Shown in pieces: positions 50,201-58,454 of a stretch of DNA of 62,919 bases. The notes beneath the pieces are model-generated. The model ran no database searches and was not told the origin of the DNA. It saw only the letters and a program-made list of their open reading frames with translations. The translations under genes and the position numbers were made by a program. The DNA is from JAWVFK01 sp033856175 (GTDB taxonomy: Bacteria; Actinomycetota; Thermoleophilia; Solirubrobacterales; 70-9). Each line of letters starts with the position of its first letter. Within the stretch, counting starts at the first letter, position 1. The DNA lies in the NCBI GenBank assembly GCA_033856175.1, contig JAWVFK010000034.1:1-62919 (forward strand), given 5' to 3'.

Positions 50201-51552
50201 TCCGGGTAGTAGGTGAGCACCCGAGGTCCGCCGCGGGGATCACGGTCCGAGAAGGAAGAGCAACAGCCGTCCGTGACCGCGATGAAACCATTCGTGTCGA
50301 GGCTCACCGAGGGTGCCGCCCTGATGGCGCGGACACGGAAATGCCAGCCGCAGGACAGGCTGACGTTGCATTTGTCGGTCGGGGTCTGGGTCTCCGCGGC
50401 GGGAGTGACGAGCGGGCGCGAGGGATCCGTCGCGGTCGGGTCGGGATGCCATGAGCGCTGGTCGAAGTCGCCGTCCTTCCACATCCATATCTGCTGGATG
50501 CCGCCGGCGAACGCGCACTCGTTTACAGCCCCCGGGCAGTCGCCAGGGCGCACCGACGCATCGAGCGCTTGCATCGCGCGCATCGTCTTCGGCAGCCGGT
50601 CGAGCTCGTCCCAGTGGTCGTCGGACAGCAGCCAGACGCGCGGCTTGCCAGCGGGGTCGTGCTGCTGGCGCCAGCGATCCTCGCAGGCCGCAAAATCAGC
50701 GCGCGGATCATGGGGCACCACCTTGTTGCCCGGGTCGGCGCTGACCGCCGGCGAGGTGAAGACGCCGTTCGGATACGGCGTGACCTTCGGGTCCGAGCCG
50801 TCTGGATTGACATCGGGGCCTCTGGCCGCCTGCTGCTTGCACTCATCCGCCGCGGACTGCGGAAAGGCGGGCTCGCGCTTCACATAGACGCCGTCGCCGC
50901 CGACCGCCAACGCGCGCTCGCCGCGCTCGCGCCGGTCCTGGTTGTGGAGCCAAGTGATCGCGCCGATGTAACCGGGCCTGTCCGAGCTGTAGACCTGCCG
51001 CCAGACGGGGCCAAGCTCGCTGTCGTCGCTGTAGCGGTAGATGACCGGCGTACGGACGCAGCTCGCCAGGAAGCTGTCGAGCTCGGCTCCGCCGATCCCC
51101 GGCTGCGGGTCGTCCCTGCACTGGGCGCCGGCGGCAAGGCCGTTGTGCTGGTTGGTGAAATTGACCGTGTAGAACTCCACGGTGACCGGGATCTTGGAGG
51201 TGGTGGCCCTGGGGTCGTAGCCGCCATCGCCGCGTGTGGCGCCGCCGAACACGGCCCCGGCAACCTGGGTCCAGCCGAGCTTTGCACCCTCCTTGGCGAT
51301 CGGTGTGTACCTGTTGTCACAGCCCCCGCCCTTGGTTGCGGCGCCCGCCCCCGCGTGGTCCACCTGTTGCTGGCAGGCCTCGCCGGGATTCTGAGGAATC
51401 GATGCGGTCGGATCCGGAACGCCGCCTGGCACTGGATCGTCGGCTCGGGCGCCGGCGGCAGCGCAGATCGCGAATAGCACTCCGACGACCAGCACCGCAA
51501 CGCGCCGCCGGCCTGCCTGCTCTCGCTGCCCTAAAAGCCTCTCCGCCCGCAT
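44272..51552 (-). CDS. Giant exported, membrane-anchored protein with repeat propeller and pseudo-phosphoesterase domain
   Basis: 2426 aa, by far the largest gene here. Order of parts: signal peptide with cleavage at ARA-DD (37/38); a Cys-rich N-terminal region (about 40-640) that I do not recognise; ten or so beta-propeller-like repeats marked by WAVG/WVV motifs (GWAVGQP, GWAVGF, GIWVVAK, SFWVVTSTG, AWIVTDTG, GYAVGRSGT), about 640-1500; a calcineurin-like phosphoesterase-shaped domain (about 1575-1990) whose metal ligands are lost; a linker; a proline-rich stalk (about 2190-2300); one membrane helix (2384-2401); a basic tail of 25 residues. It should span the cell wall with its bulk outside. 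Start ATG with GGGG 3 nt away. Single gene, divergent from two tiny membrane-protein genes. Adhesion, sensing or envelope scaffolding are guesses. Confidence 0.85.
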   Translation of the reverse strand: MRAERLLGQREQAGRRRVAVLVVGVLFAICAAAGARADDPVPGGVPDPTASIPQNPGEACQQQVDHAGAGAATKGGGCDNRYTPIAKEGAKLGWTQVAGAVFGGATRGDGGYDPRATTSKIPVTVEFYTVNFTNQHNGLAAGAQCRDDPQPGIGGAELDSFLASCVRTPVIYRYSDDSELGPVWRQVYSSDRPGYIGAITWLHNQDRRERGERALAVGGDGVYVKREPAFPQSAADECKQQAARGPDVNPDGSDPKVTPYPNGVFTSPAVSADPGNKVVPHDPRADFAACEDRWRQQHDPAGKPRVWLLSDDHWDELDRLPKTMRAMQALDASVRPGDCPGAVNECAFAGGIQQIWMWKDGDFDQRSWHPDPTATDPSRPLVTPAAETQTPTDKCNVSLSCGWHFRVRAIRAAPSVSLDTNGFIAVTDGCCSSFSDRDPRGGPRVLTYYPEYYPSSATWVITSLSTIPDSLYAATFGVNEFNGNGKGMTESFLAVPGGPAEPGEPSSQVIRSTPRDPLEGTELQSELSRAYLSSARLVAGDGDFQAQQPNIAENLQGTPHRPGYSGGDGLMDWAVGGFRSVDRAAAYTTNVTSGLAGDLDVPYPLDCPAGPPDATCKPKPDPVAGTKSGALLALSSYFLNGMTFAGNSGVAWAVGERGAIERLGGDGGSGAGALPPERPPKLGQKRLGKAPDRQPYAGGDPTTAGSPGPVPALATQPLVHSRQPMATPYGSPNPDPRQVFNEEVGRIAMSRDGNEGWAVGQPINFGRDKTTLYHFTQGTWRRCRIRSAPGLLDPDPACAALRPLADAGSGAQSGVKLTAITRIPTEYDADPSNDDDFEVIAAGENPPGVRNQPTPVIRYHDGRWSVDTSAEHQLGDLAAKVTSVAFSGPKDGWLIASSSGDDQIFRYQDNRWVRCRLESDRLPCADRSGAAQLLPFLDTVGDTELTSAGERVYLSGTREEVSRRQAGAGTTAGTRYPMILYRDSGACTATDSSGCWKAAFNPKVDDPANRRLQGELYSLSVAQSPDGSYNGWAVGFMPNGGVSSKGFYVRAKRGAHEAVLLHSSPDGKHWEPEDATGPVRDYLLPPDATKKIADLRSNAQVIALGGPEGRGRVFLGAGVYGGSGATGPVLGRDPSDGRWRVLETPFPVIPGGARYDTQGSVAALADDKRGGIWVVAKPYGTMQSWFYRFSDQSPRPVFEEVAHPIRERITAASGGGGDGSFWVVTSTGSAYRYDRVTGWDRLQAPGWDPGRFVLNPSSAYAVAIGRDGNGVMVGKDGRIANVGPQGAALDRAAGSLCVSAAAPAPCGTGRDLRAAAISPNGSALVGGDDRALLYRSGATGDFHAIGPPPTAIFSTITGISFPSDARAWIVTDTGEIYSGSLGQDGWSWAREDEDPFGDSVSRDELGQPQSLRAIAVSSDGHGYAVGRSGTILERTGSGRPPWRRIDSGKLDDLQSVTLGKGGAGALIGGSGGLILSLVDGQFETTHNTDHYSPTDYGYEVNGSLSAGVALMAGPEDGQVEAWAATSIAAISDETQRDSTPSAVLHYTNDPGAPLLDGGRASGPPLPDHRLPGADSIDFAAFGNSNCQFNNGLNTLCPELTGANYANDATVRSLRHELMSSAGKPGAPSFALFTGDVGDAAATNDRYALDSPFDESPIHNRWVEMLSQPLLESGLPLFGAIGPRDYSRTQVCDAGNQTFCSGSIAGTNNLGWRQAMATMPAPWGLAAAAAPPSTGELTFEPVQGAGPAVELGDHEIADPTNVVPPTTVADPTKALPDQTIEDPAKTLGTTGQGIVGDHNPHGALGDLSVRGGAVGDQKIPTGGAHTHYALDVKRDGQALMRLVVLDTSLKSLAASDPEQNPTEEQLGWLKDALKRPEGERAVVLTNTPTYSYGPGATTDTETDGTALEAILMQNRVDLVVDGRLGWNALYYALAPGLHWPCPGDSYRAEPPPALPDCNGVGSADGTKALGDVQKGAAELTGGASAVGALPFLVADSAGGKFGPQGQDSGSAANGFWRGYSIVHLDPRSGQLQIEQRPLFDWIGIRPASAHDATHVLRAGRQISLQGFGREPLGIDAGPRYDEITSPAITHCYDLVWADQQKPWLPLLAKDASDEQLAAASGAGCRARFLDAASARNHSEGNANPCDPYVCLDPAIGRLTDDQQGKIEAGDGNVKRTFAMAVLSVGQKAATYPIAFEPRPSFVPEPPHPPPPPGSPLPPPPPPPPPGNQLPQINLPQPPVPPSVPLDAGLVPPPPPAPPPPPGAANATPLNLFLNTPGINLSPQSTVVPPPAPPIQPAPPGGARKEARQKQAATQDSGAGTDESSSEAQQLGGDMANAPPSPDLSAATRREPNASTRRDPVGPAQSFTPLSHRSQPSAWVRDLEWGGGIALMALVLGFSWLTVRPTPKRREPELPAPAYARTSSRRRR

Positions 51553-51667
51553 CTACCCCGAAGAATGCGCTGGCACCGCGATCCTGACAGCGAATTGGTC
51601 GCCCGCGCGGCAATTGACACATCGTGCGCGACAGCCGTGATCGTTGCCCGGTCTAAGGTCGTCACCG

Positions 51668-51898
51668 ATGCGAGCGCTGACCGCTCTTCCCTTGTTGCTC
51701 GAATCCGCGATCGCGGCATTCGCAATCCTCGGTGGCTTCATGGCTGCTGCTAGCGGGTTCCTCGCGTCTCAGGCCTCATGGTCGGAACAGCCAGCTGCGA
51801 CGATCTCCGCCGAGGTCAATCGCGGGCTCGCGCTGGGCTTTGATTGGGGCGCCCTGGGCGCCCTGATGGCGCTTATGATCGTCATGAGCCAGCGATGA
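51668..51898 (+). CDS. Small membrane protein (76 aa), first of an overlapping pair
   Basis: Start ATG at 51668, chosen because TAAGGT (51654-51659) lies 8 nt upstream; a TTG 24 nt earlier overlaps that hexamer. Two hydrophobic segments (LLLESAIAAFAILGGFMAAASGFL and LGALMALMIVMSQ parts) are joined by a short polar loop with SWSEQPAATISAEVN. I recognise no family. Its stop overlaps the next start (ATGA), so the pair is coupled. It is divergent from the giant protein gene across a 115-bp gap, which suggests shared regulation. Confidence 0.6.
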   Translation: MRALTALPLLLESAIAAFAILGGFMAAASGFLASQASWSEQPAATISAEVNRGLALGFDWGALGALMALMIVMSQR

Positions 51899-52122
51899 AG
51901 ACCAGCCCTCTCACACGCAAGCAACAGCGCTACCTGACCATCGCGGTCTGGACAATGACCGCAGCGATCGGCATCGGAGTCATGGTCTGGAACTGGCCCT
52001 CGCCACTGCTCTTTGCGCTGCCACTGGTGACAGGGCTGGGAGCGCTCCATTCGATCGAGCGCTGGAATGCCGGGACCCCGTTCGGTCGGCACTCGCGACG
52101 ACGCGCCGCTGGCGCTCCCTGA
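51895..52122 (+). CDS. Small membrane protein (75 aa), second of an overlapping pair
   Basis: Start ATG at 51895 inside the ATGA overlap with the preceding gene. A basic N-terminus (KTSPLTRKQQRYL) precedes two membrane helices (TIAVWTMTAAIGIGVMVW and LLFALPLVTGLGAL) and a basic tail (GRHSRRRAAG). No family recognised. The positive-inside pattern puts both ends in the cytoplasm. Convergent with the ECF sigma gene, with 13 bp between stops. Confidence 0.62.
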   Translation: MKTSPLTRKQQRYLTIAVWTMTAAIGIGVMVWNWPSPLLFALPLVTGLGALHSIERWNAGTPFGRHSRRRAAGAP

Positions 52123-52135
52123 TTAGCGGCCCCAG

Positions 52136-52867
52136 TTACCGTAGCGCGTAGCGCCGCGAGCGCAGGACCCAGGCCTGGATCGTCCGCCGCTGGGTGCGGG
52201 CACGGTCGCGGCGGCTGCCGCTGCGGCCGATCGCCGTCAGCCGCTGGCGCAGGAAGCGCAGGGCGCGCGACTGCAGCTGGCTGACGTCGTTGGGCGTCCG
52301 CCCCAGGACCTCGGCGATCTCGGCGGCGCGCAGCCCGAGCATGAAGCGCAGCATCAGCACCTGGCGCTGGGCGTCGGGCAGCCGCTCGACGAAGACCATC
52401 AGGTCGCGGTCGGAGATCCAGTCGAGGACGTGCAGGTCCTGAGGGGCGGCGCCCTCGCGGCGGCGCCCCAGCTCGGCCGGGTCGACGATGTCCACGCGCC
52501 CTTCCTTGCGCAGCCGCATCAGCGCCACGTTGCGGACGATCGTGAACAGCCAGGCGCGAAAGGGCTTGTCGCGGCGCTCGTAGCGATCGACGTGCTCGAA
52601 GACGTGCATGAAGACCTGCTGGGCCGCATCCTCGGCCTCCTCGCGGGTGTTCAGCGTCACCTTGAGATAGCCGTAGACACGGTCGAAGTAGCGGCCGTAG
52701 AGCGACTCGAACGCCGTCGCCTCGCCGCCCTGGAGGCGGATCACCAGCCGCGCCGTGTCGGCGTCCTCGAGCTGCTCCTCGCTCGCGTCGATCCGCTCGA
52801 CGAAGTGGACCCGGCCGTTCAGCTCGGCCCGATCCGCTTGCCGCCGCTCTTGAACATCACCCGTCAT
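52136..52867 (-). CDS. ECF-type RNA polymerase sigma factor
   Basis: 243 aa. After an acidic N-terminal extension (about 40 residues), region 2 (ATAFESLYGRYFDRVYGYL to RAWLFTIVRNVALMRLR, about 50-120) and region 4 (LPDAQRQVLMLRFMLGLRAAEIAEVLGRTPNDV, about 163-200) are clear. A basic C-terminal tail (RRDRARTQRR) follows. ECF sigmas redirect polymerase to stress or envelope regulons and are usually held by an anti-sigma encoded next door; none is visible on either side, unless the small membrane proteins serve. TAGCAT (52879-52884) 11 nt upstream could be its own -10. Confidence 0.92.
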   Translation of the reverse strand: MTGDVQERRQADRAELNGRVHFVERIDASEEQLEDADTARLVIRLQGGEATAFESLYGRYFDRVYGYLKVTLNTREEAEDAAQQVFMHVFEHVDRYERRDKPFRAWLFTIVRNVALMRLRKEGRVDIVDPAELGRRREGAAPQDLHVLDWISDRDLMVFVERLPDAQRQVLMLRFMLGLRAAEIAEVLGRTPNDVSQLQSRALRFLRQRLTAIGRSGSRRDRARTQRRTIQAWVLRSRRYALR

Positions 52868-52939
52868 ACCCCGCGGCCATGCTAGGCGCTGCCGAGGCGC
52901 GAAGTCAAACCGGTGCCGCCGCGGCGAATGCCGGCGAGG

Positions 52940-54235
<1,296 letters not shown>

Positions 54236-54312
54236 GAGGTACCTCAGGAAAACGGTAACAGCGAGTTACGCCCTCGCCGCCCGTTTCCCTGCCTGGGGGA
54301 CCGCCGCCCTAG

Positions 54313-54897
<585 letters not shown>

Positions 54898-54958
54898 CGA
54901 GGGCGGCAGTCTATAAGGCCGCCCCCCTCGCCCGGCTTGCGCTCCGGGCGCTACCGGC

Positions 54959-56302
54959 TCAGGTGGGCTTGCCCGGCGTCCAGAGCTTCTCGCGCGCCGC
55001 CGCCCGCTCCAGCGGGATCGGCTTCGCCGCCTCGGCGATGACGTCGACCGCCTTACGCATCCGCAGGTCGCTGCGAAGCAGCGCGTCGCGGCCCTGCTCG
55101 CGCAGCTGCTCGAGCACCGCCTCGGGCTTGCGGCTCTCGCGCTCGGCGGCGGGGACCAGCGCCTCGAGCATCTCCTCCTCGCTGACCTCGACCGGCTCGG
55201 CCTCGACGACGGCTTCGAGGACGGCCTCTCGCTTCAGCGACTGCTCGGCGTCGGGCTTGGCGTCGGCGATCACCTCGTCGGCGCTCTTGCCCTGCATCTT
55301 CAGGTAGGTCTCGGGGTCGATCCCCTGAGCGGCGAGCTGGCGCGCCAGCCGCTCCCAGCTCTCGCCGGCGCGGGCGGTGACGATCTCCTCGGGCATCTCG
55401 ACGCTGGCGTTGGCGACGGCGGCGTCGATCGCCGCCTCGCGGAACTCGTCCTCGACCCGGTGCTCCATCGCGTGGCGAATCTTGCCCTCGATCTCGGCCC
55501 GCAGCTCGGCGAGCGTGTCGAACTCGGAGGCCTGGCCGGCGAAGTCGTCGTCCAGCTCGGGCAGCTGCTTCTCGCGCACCTCCTTGACGGTGATCGCGAA
55601 CTTCGCCTTCTTGCCGGCGAGCGACTCAGGCCTGTAGTCGTCGGGGAAGTCGACCTCGACCTCGACCTCGTCGCCGGCTGACTTGCCAGGCAGGGCCGAC
55701 TCGAACTGCTCCAGCAACCGGCCGGCGCCCAGCTCGACCATGTGGTCGCGGGCCTCGCCTCCCTCGAACGGCTCGCCGTCGACGCTGCCGCTGTAGTCGA
55801 TGACCAGCAGATCGCCCTCGGCGGCGGCGCGCTCGACGGGCTGCAGCGATGCGAATCCCTCGCGGAGACGGTCGATCTCGGCGTCGACGGCGTCGGCGGG
55901 CACCTCGGGCTCGGCCTTGCCGACCTCGAGCCCCTTGTACTCGCCGAGCCTGGCCTTCGGCCGGACGGCCACCTCGATCGAGAAGCTCAGCGGCTCGCCC
56001 TCCGCCGGCAGGCCTTCGACCTTCAGGTCGGGCTCGCCGACGGCGTTGACGCCGGCCGCGAGCATCGCCCGCTCGTACCACTCCGGCAGCGAGCCCTGGA
56101 GGGCCTCTTCGAGCACCGCCTCACGGCCGACGCGCTGGATGACGATCTCCGGCGGCACCTTGCCCTTGCGGAAGCCCGGCACCTTGAGCTGGCGGCCGAG
56201 GCCCTCGGCGGCACGGCGCAGGCGCGACTCGACATCGGCGGGGTCGACGTTGACGTCGACCCGCACGCGGGCATCGGCGATCTCGGTGACGGAGGTCTCC
56301 AT
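54959..56302 (-). CDS. tig: Trigger factor
   Basis: 447 aa ribosome-associated chaperone and peptidyl-prolyl isomerase. The N-terminal ribosome-binding domain has the signature region VPGFRKGKVPPEIV (about 41-54). The FKBP-like PPIase domain (about 150-245) includes DLLVIDYSGSVDGEPFEGG. The long helical C-terminal domain (about 250-435) forms the chaperone arms. TAGGCT lies 9 nt before the ATG, so the leader is nearly absent. It heads the tig-clpP-clpX group, linking folding and degradation of new proteins. Confidence 0.96.
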   Translation of the reverse strand: METSVTEIADARVRVDVNVDPADVESRLRRAAEGLGRQLKVPGFRKGKVPPEIVIQRVGREAVLEEALQGSLPEWYERAMLAAGVNAVGEPDLKVEGLPAEGEPLSFSIEVAVRPKARLGEYKGLEVGKAEPEVPADAVDAEIDRLREGFASLQPVERAAAEGDLLVIDYSGSVDGEPFEGGEARDHMVELGAGRLLEQFESALPGKSAGDEVEVEVDFPDDYRPESLAGKKAKFAITVKEVREKQLPELDDDFAGQASEFDTLAELRAEIEGKIRHAMEHRVEDEFREAAIDAAVANASVEMPEEIVTARAGESWERLARQLAAQGIDPETYLKMQGKSADEVIADAKPDAEQSLKREAVLEAVVEAEPVEVSEEEMLEALVPAAERESRKPEAVLEQLREQGRDALLRSDLRMRKAVDVIAEAAKPIPLERAAAREKLWTPGKPT

Positions 56303-56314
56303 CAGCGGCGCAGC

Positions 56315-56491
56315 CTACCGGCGAGGAGCGCGCCGGCTGCTCGCGGCCACGCTGCGGAGGCCATGGCCGAGCGCCCGGCAGAAGTCGATGAAGAAGGCGC
56401 CGCCGCGCCCCAGCGGCCCGGTTACCAGCCAGGCGAGGCTGCGATCGAGGGATCGCGGCCGGGCGCCGCGCTGCCGGGCCGGCTCAGGCAC
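56315..56491 (-). CDS. 58-aa protein overlapping the end of ctaG
   Basis: Start GTG at 56491 overlaps the last 8 bases of ctaG (GTGCCTGA), stop TAG at 56315. The peptide has a basic start, then WLVTGPLGRGGAFFIDFCRALG, which looks like one amphipathic or membrane-facing segment, and a basic end (SSRRAPRR). I know of similar TGPLG-containing small proteins in actinobacteria but no assigned function. It fills most of the gap between ctaG and tig. Moderate support only: the overlap and the hydrophobic pattern. Confidence 0.45.
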   Translation of the reverse strand: MPEPARQRGARPRSLDRSLAWLVTGPLGRGGAFFIDFCRALGHGLRSVAASSRRAPRR

Positions 56492-57374
56492 GCTCGGCCA
56501 AGCGATCGGCAAGCTCGCCCCCCCGCCCCGCGGCGACGGCGCGGTCGGCCCGAGCGGCGTCGAGCGCGACGCCATGATCCTCGGCGTAGTCGAGCAGGGC
56601 CTGGCTCTCCTCGGACTGCTTCGCCCAGCGGATGAAGAGCCAGGCGAGCAGGCCGAGGGTGACGAAGCTGCCCTCGATCATCATGATCACGCCGGCCGTC
56701 GACTGGTCGGCAAGCGGCGAGAGCTTCCAGTGCGCCTCACCGCGGGCATAGCCGGGGTAGAAGGCCTGGCCCGACCAGACGAAGACGTTGGCGAGCGCGG
56801 TGCCGGCGAGGCGAACGACGGCGACGTAGATCGCCCGGGCACCGTTGCCGAACCAGGCCGGCGTCGGCAGCGGCCCGGCCAGCGGCATCCACATCGCGAT
56901 GCCGAGGCCAACGAAGAGCCCGTGCTCGAGCGCGTGCAGCGGCTGGCTGTGGAGGGTCGCTCCGTAGAGCGCCGGCAGATGCCAGAGATAGAGGTTGGCG
57001 AGCCAGAGCGGGAAGGCGACCAGCGGATGGGTCAGGGCACGAAGGCGGTCGAGCGCCGGCACCGCCAGAACGGGCTGGAGCAGCGGCCCGGTCAGGCCCA
57101 GCACGATCAGCAGCGTCGCGAGGTCGCCGATCAGCAGGTGCTCGACCATGTGGGCGAGCATCAGCTCCCCGGAGACGTGTCCGAGCGGCGAGGCAAGGGC
57201 CGCCAGGATCAGCGCCAGGCCGGAGCCGAAGCAGAGCTGGCGCCAGGCCGGGACCGGCCGGCCGCGCGCCGCCAGGGTCCTGGCTCGCGTCCAGTACGCG
57301 AACGCGATCGCCAGCGGCGGCAGCACCTGCAGCGGCGCGAAGGCGGGCGAGGCGAGGTGGCCCAGGGGCACCAT
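56484..57374 (-). CDS. ctaG: Cytochrome c oxidase assembly protein (caa3-type CtaG)
   Basis: 296 aa, seven membrane helices. Conserved His-containing helices mark the family: LMLAHMVEHLLIGD, LYLWHLPALYG and HALEHGLFVGLGI. CtaG proteins help insert copper into the CuB or CuA site of caa3-type oxidases. After about residue 235 there is an Ala/Arg-rich soluble tail. The ATG at 57374 is 6 nt after TACGCT (57381-57386), leaderless type. Oxidase genes themselves are not in this window. Copper handling makes it noteworthy that a metal-type RND module lies in the same window, but the two are 40 kb apart. Confidence 0.88.
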   Translation of the reverse strand: MVPLGHLASPAFAPLQVLPPLAIAFAYWTRARTLAARGRPVPAWRQLCFGSGLALILAALASPLGHVSGELMLAHMVEHLLIGDLATLLIVLGLTGPLLQPVLAVPALDRLRALTHPLVAFPLWLANLYLWHLPALYGATLHSQPLHALEHGLFVGLGIAMWMPLAGPLPTPAWFGNGARAIYVAVVRLAGTALANVFVWSGQAFYPGYARGEAHWKLSPLADQSTAGVIMMIEGSFVTLGLLAWLFIRWAKQSEESQALLDYAEDHGVALDAARADRAVAAGRGGELADRLAERA

Positions 57375-57380
57375 GCGGCC

Positions 57381-57386
57381 AGCGTA
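57381..57386 (-). promoter_or_regulatory. -10 element of ctaG (leaderless type)
   Basis: Minus strand: TACGCT, six bases (GGCCGC), ATG. Confidence 0.6.
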
Positions 57387-57421
57387 GCGTCAGCGCCGCG
57401 CAGCCCCGACCGGTTGCCGTC

Positions 57422-58393
57422 CTACAGCCAGTCGATGCGGCGAAAGAAGCTGACGAGGGCCAGCACCAGCACGGCCATCAGCAGCAGCACCGCCGGATAG
57501 CCGTAGTGCCAGCTCAGCTCGGGCATGTTGCGGAAGTTCATCCCGTAGATAGAGGCGATGAACGTCGGCACCGCCACCAGCGCCGCCCAGCTCGAGATCT
57601 GCTTGACGACCTCGTTCTGGCGCACGCTGACGAGGGCGAGATTGGCCTCGAGGATGCTGGTCAGCAGCTCGCGCTGAGAGTTGACCTGCTCGTCGACCCG
57701 CCGGGCGTGGTCGGCGACGTCGCGGAAGTAGTCGCGCAGCTCGTCGGCGATCGCGACGATGGCGCCGCGCTCGAGCGCCTCGAGCGGCCCCAGCAGCGGC
57801 CAGACGGCGCGATGGAACTCGATCACCTCGCGCTTGAGGAAGTAGATCCGCTGGGTCGGCTCGGCGTCCTCGGCGAAGATCGCCTGCTCGACCTCCTCGA
57901 TGTCGTCCTCGATGCCGCCGGCGACGGGCTCGTAGTCGTCGACGACCTGGTCGACGACCGCCCAGACGACCGACGCCGGCCCGAGCTTCAGCAGCTCCGG
58001 GCGCTGCTCCAGGCGCTCGCGGGCGCCGGCGAGGCTGCTGGCCTCGCCGTGGCGCACCGTGACGACGTAGCCGGGGCCGGCGAAGATGTGGATCTCGCCG
58101 AAGTGGACGCGCTCCTCCTCTTCGTCGTAGCGGCCGGTCCGCAGGACGACGAAGTAGGAGCCGCTGTACTCCTCGAGCTTCGGCCGCTGGTGAGGCCGGC
58201 TGGCGTCCTCGACGGCGAGCTCGTGGAGGTCGAAGAGCTCAGCCGCCTTGGCAAGCTCGGCCGGAGCGGGCTCGCGCAGGCCGAGCCAGACGAACTCGTC
58301 ATCGCCCTTGGCGCAGCTCGCCGCCTCCTCGATCGAGAGCTGGCCGGCGTTCTTGCGAACCCCGTTGGCGTAGTGGGCGCAGTCGACGATCAC
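57422..58393 (-). CDS. corA: CorA-family magnesium/cobalt channel
   Basis: 323 aa. A large cytoplasmic N-terminal domain, a long helix (about 200-275), then two membrane helices at the end. The selectivity signature GMN is in SIYGMNFRNMPE between them, and the C-terminus is the usual basic FFRRIDWL. CorA pentamers import Mg2+ down the gradient. GTG start with GGAGG 7 nt upstream. It lies 47 bp from ctaG on the same strand but has its own Shine-Dalgarno, and ctaG has its own -10. Confidence 0.95.
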   Translation of the reverse strand: MIVDCAHYANGVRKNAGQLSIEEAASCAKGDDEFVWLGLREPAPAELAKAAELFDLHELAVEDASRPHQRPKLEEYSGSYFVVLRTGRYDEEEERVHFGEIHIFAGPGYVVTVRHGEASSLAGARERLEQRPELLKLGPASVVWAVVDQVVDDYEPVAGGIEDDIEEVEQAIFAEDAEPTQRIYFLKREVIEFHRAVWPLLGPLEALERGAIVAIADELRDYFRDVADHARRVDEQVNSQRELLTSILEANLALVSVRQNEVVKQISSWAALVAVPTFIASIYGMNFRNMPELSWHYGYPAVLLLMAVLVLALVSFFRRIDWL

Positions 58394-58454
58394 CGAAGGT
58401 CCTCCGCCTTCGATGTTCCCCTCGCAGGCGCCGCTTCCTGCCTGCTCGTCCTGC

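Noticed and set aside
51614..51619. Perfect TTGACA as the -35 of the small membrane-protein pair
   Set aside because: No -10 lies 16-18 nt downstream; the likely -10 (TAAGGT) is 34 nt away.
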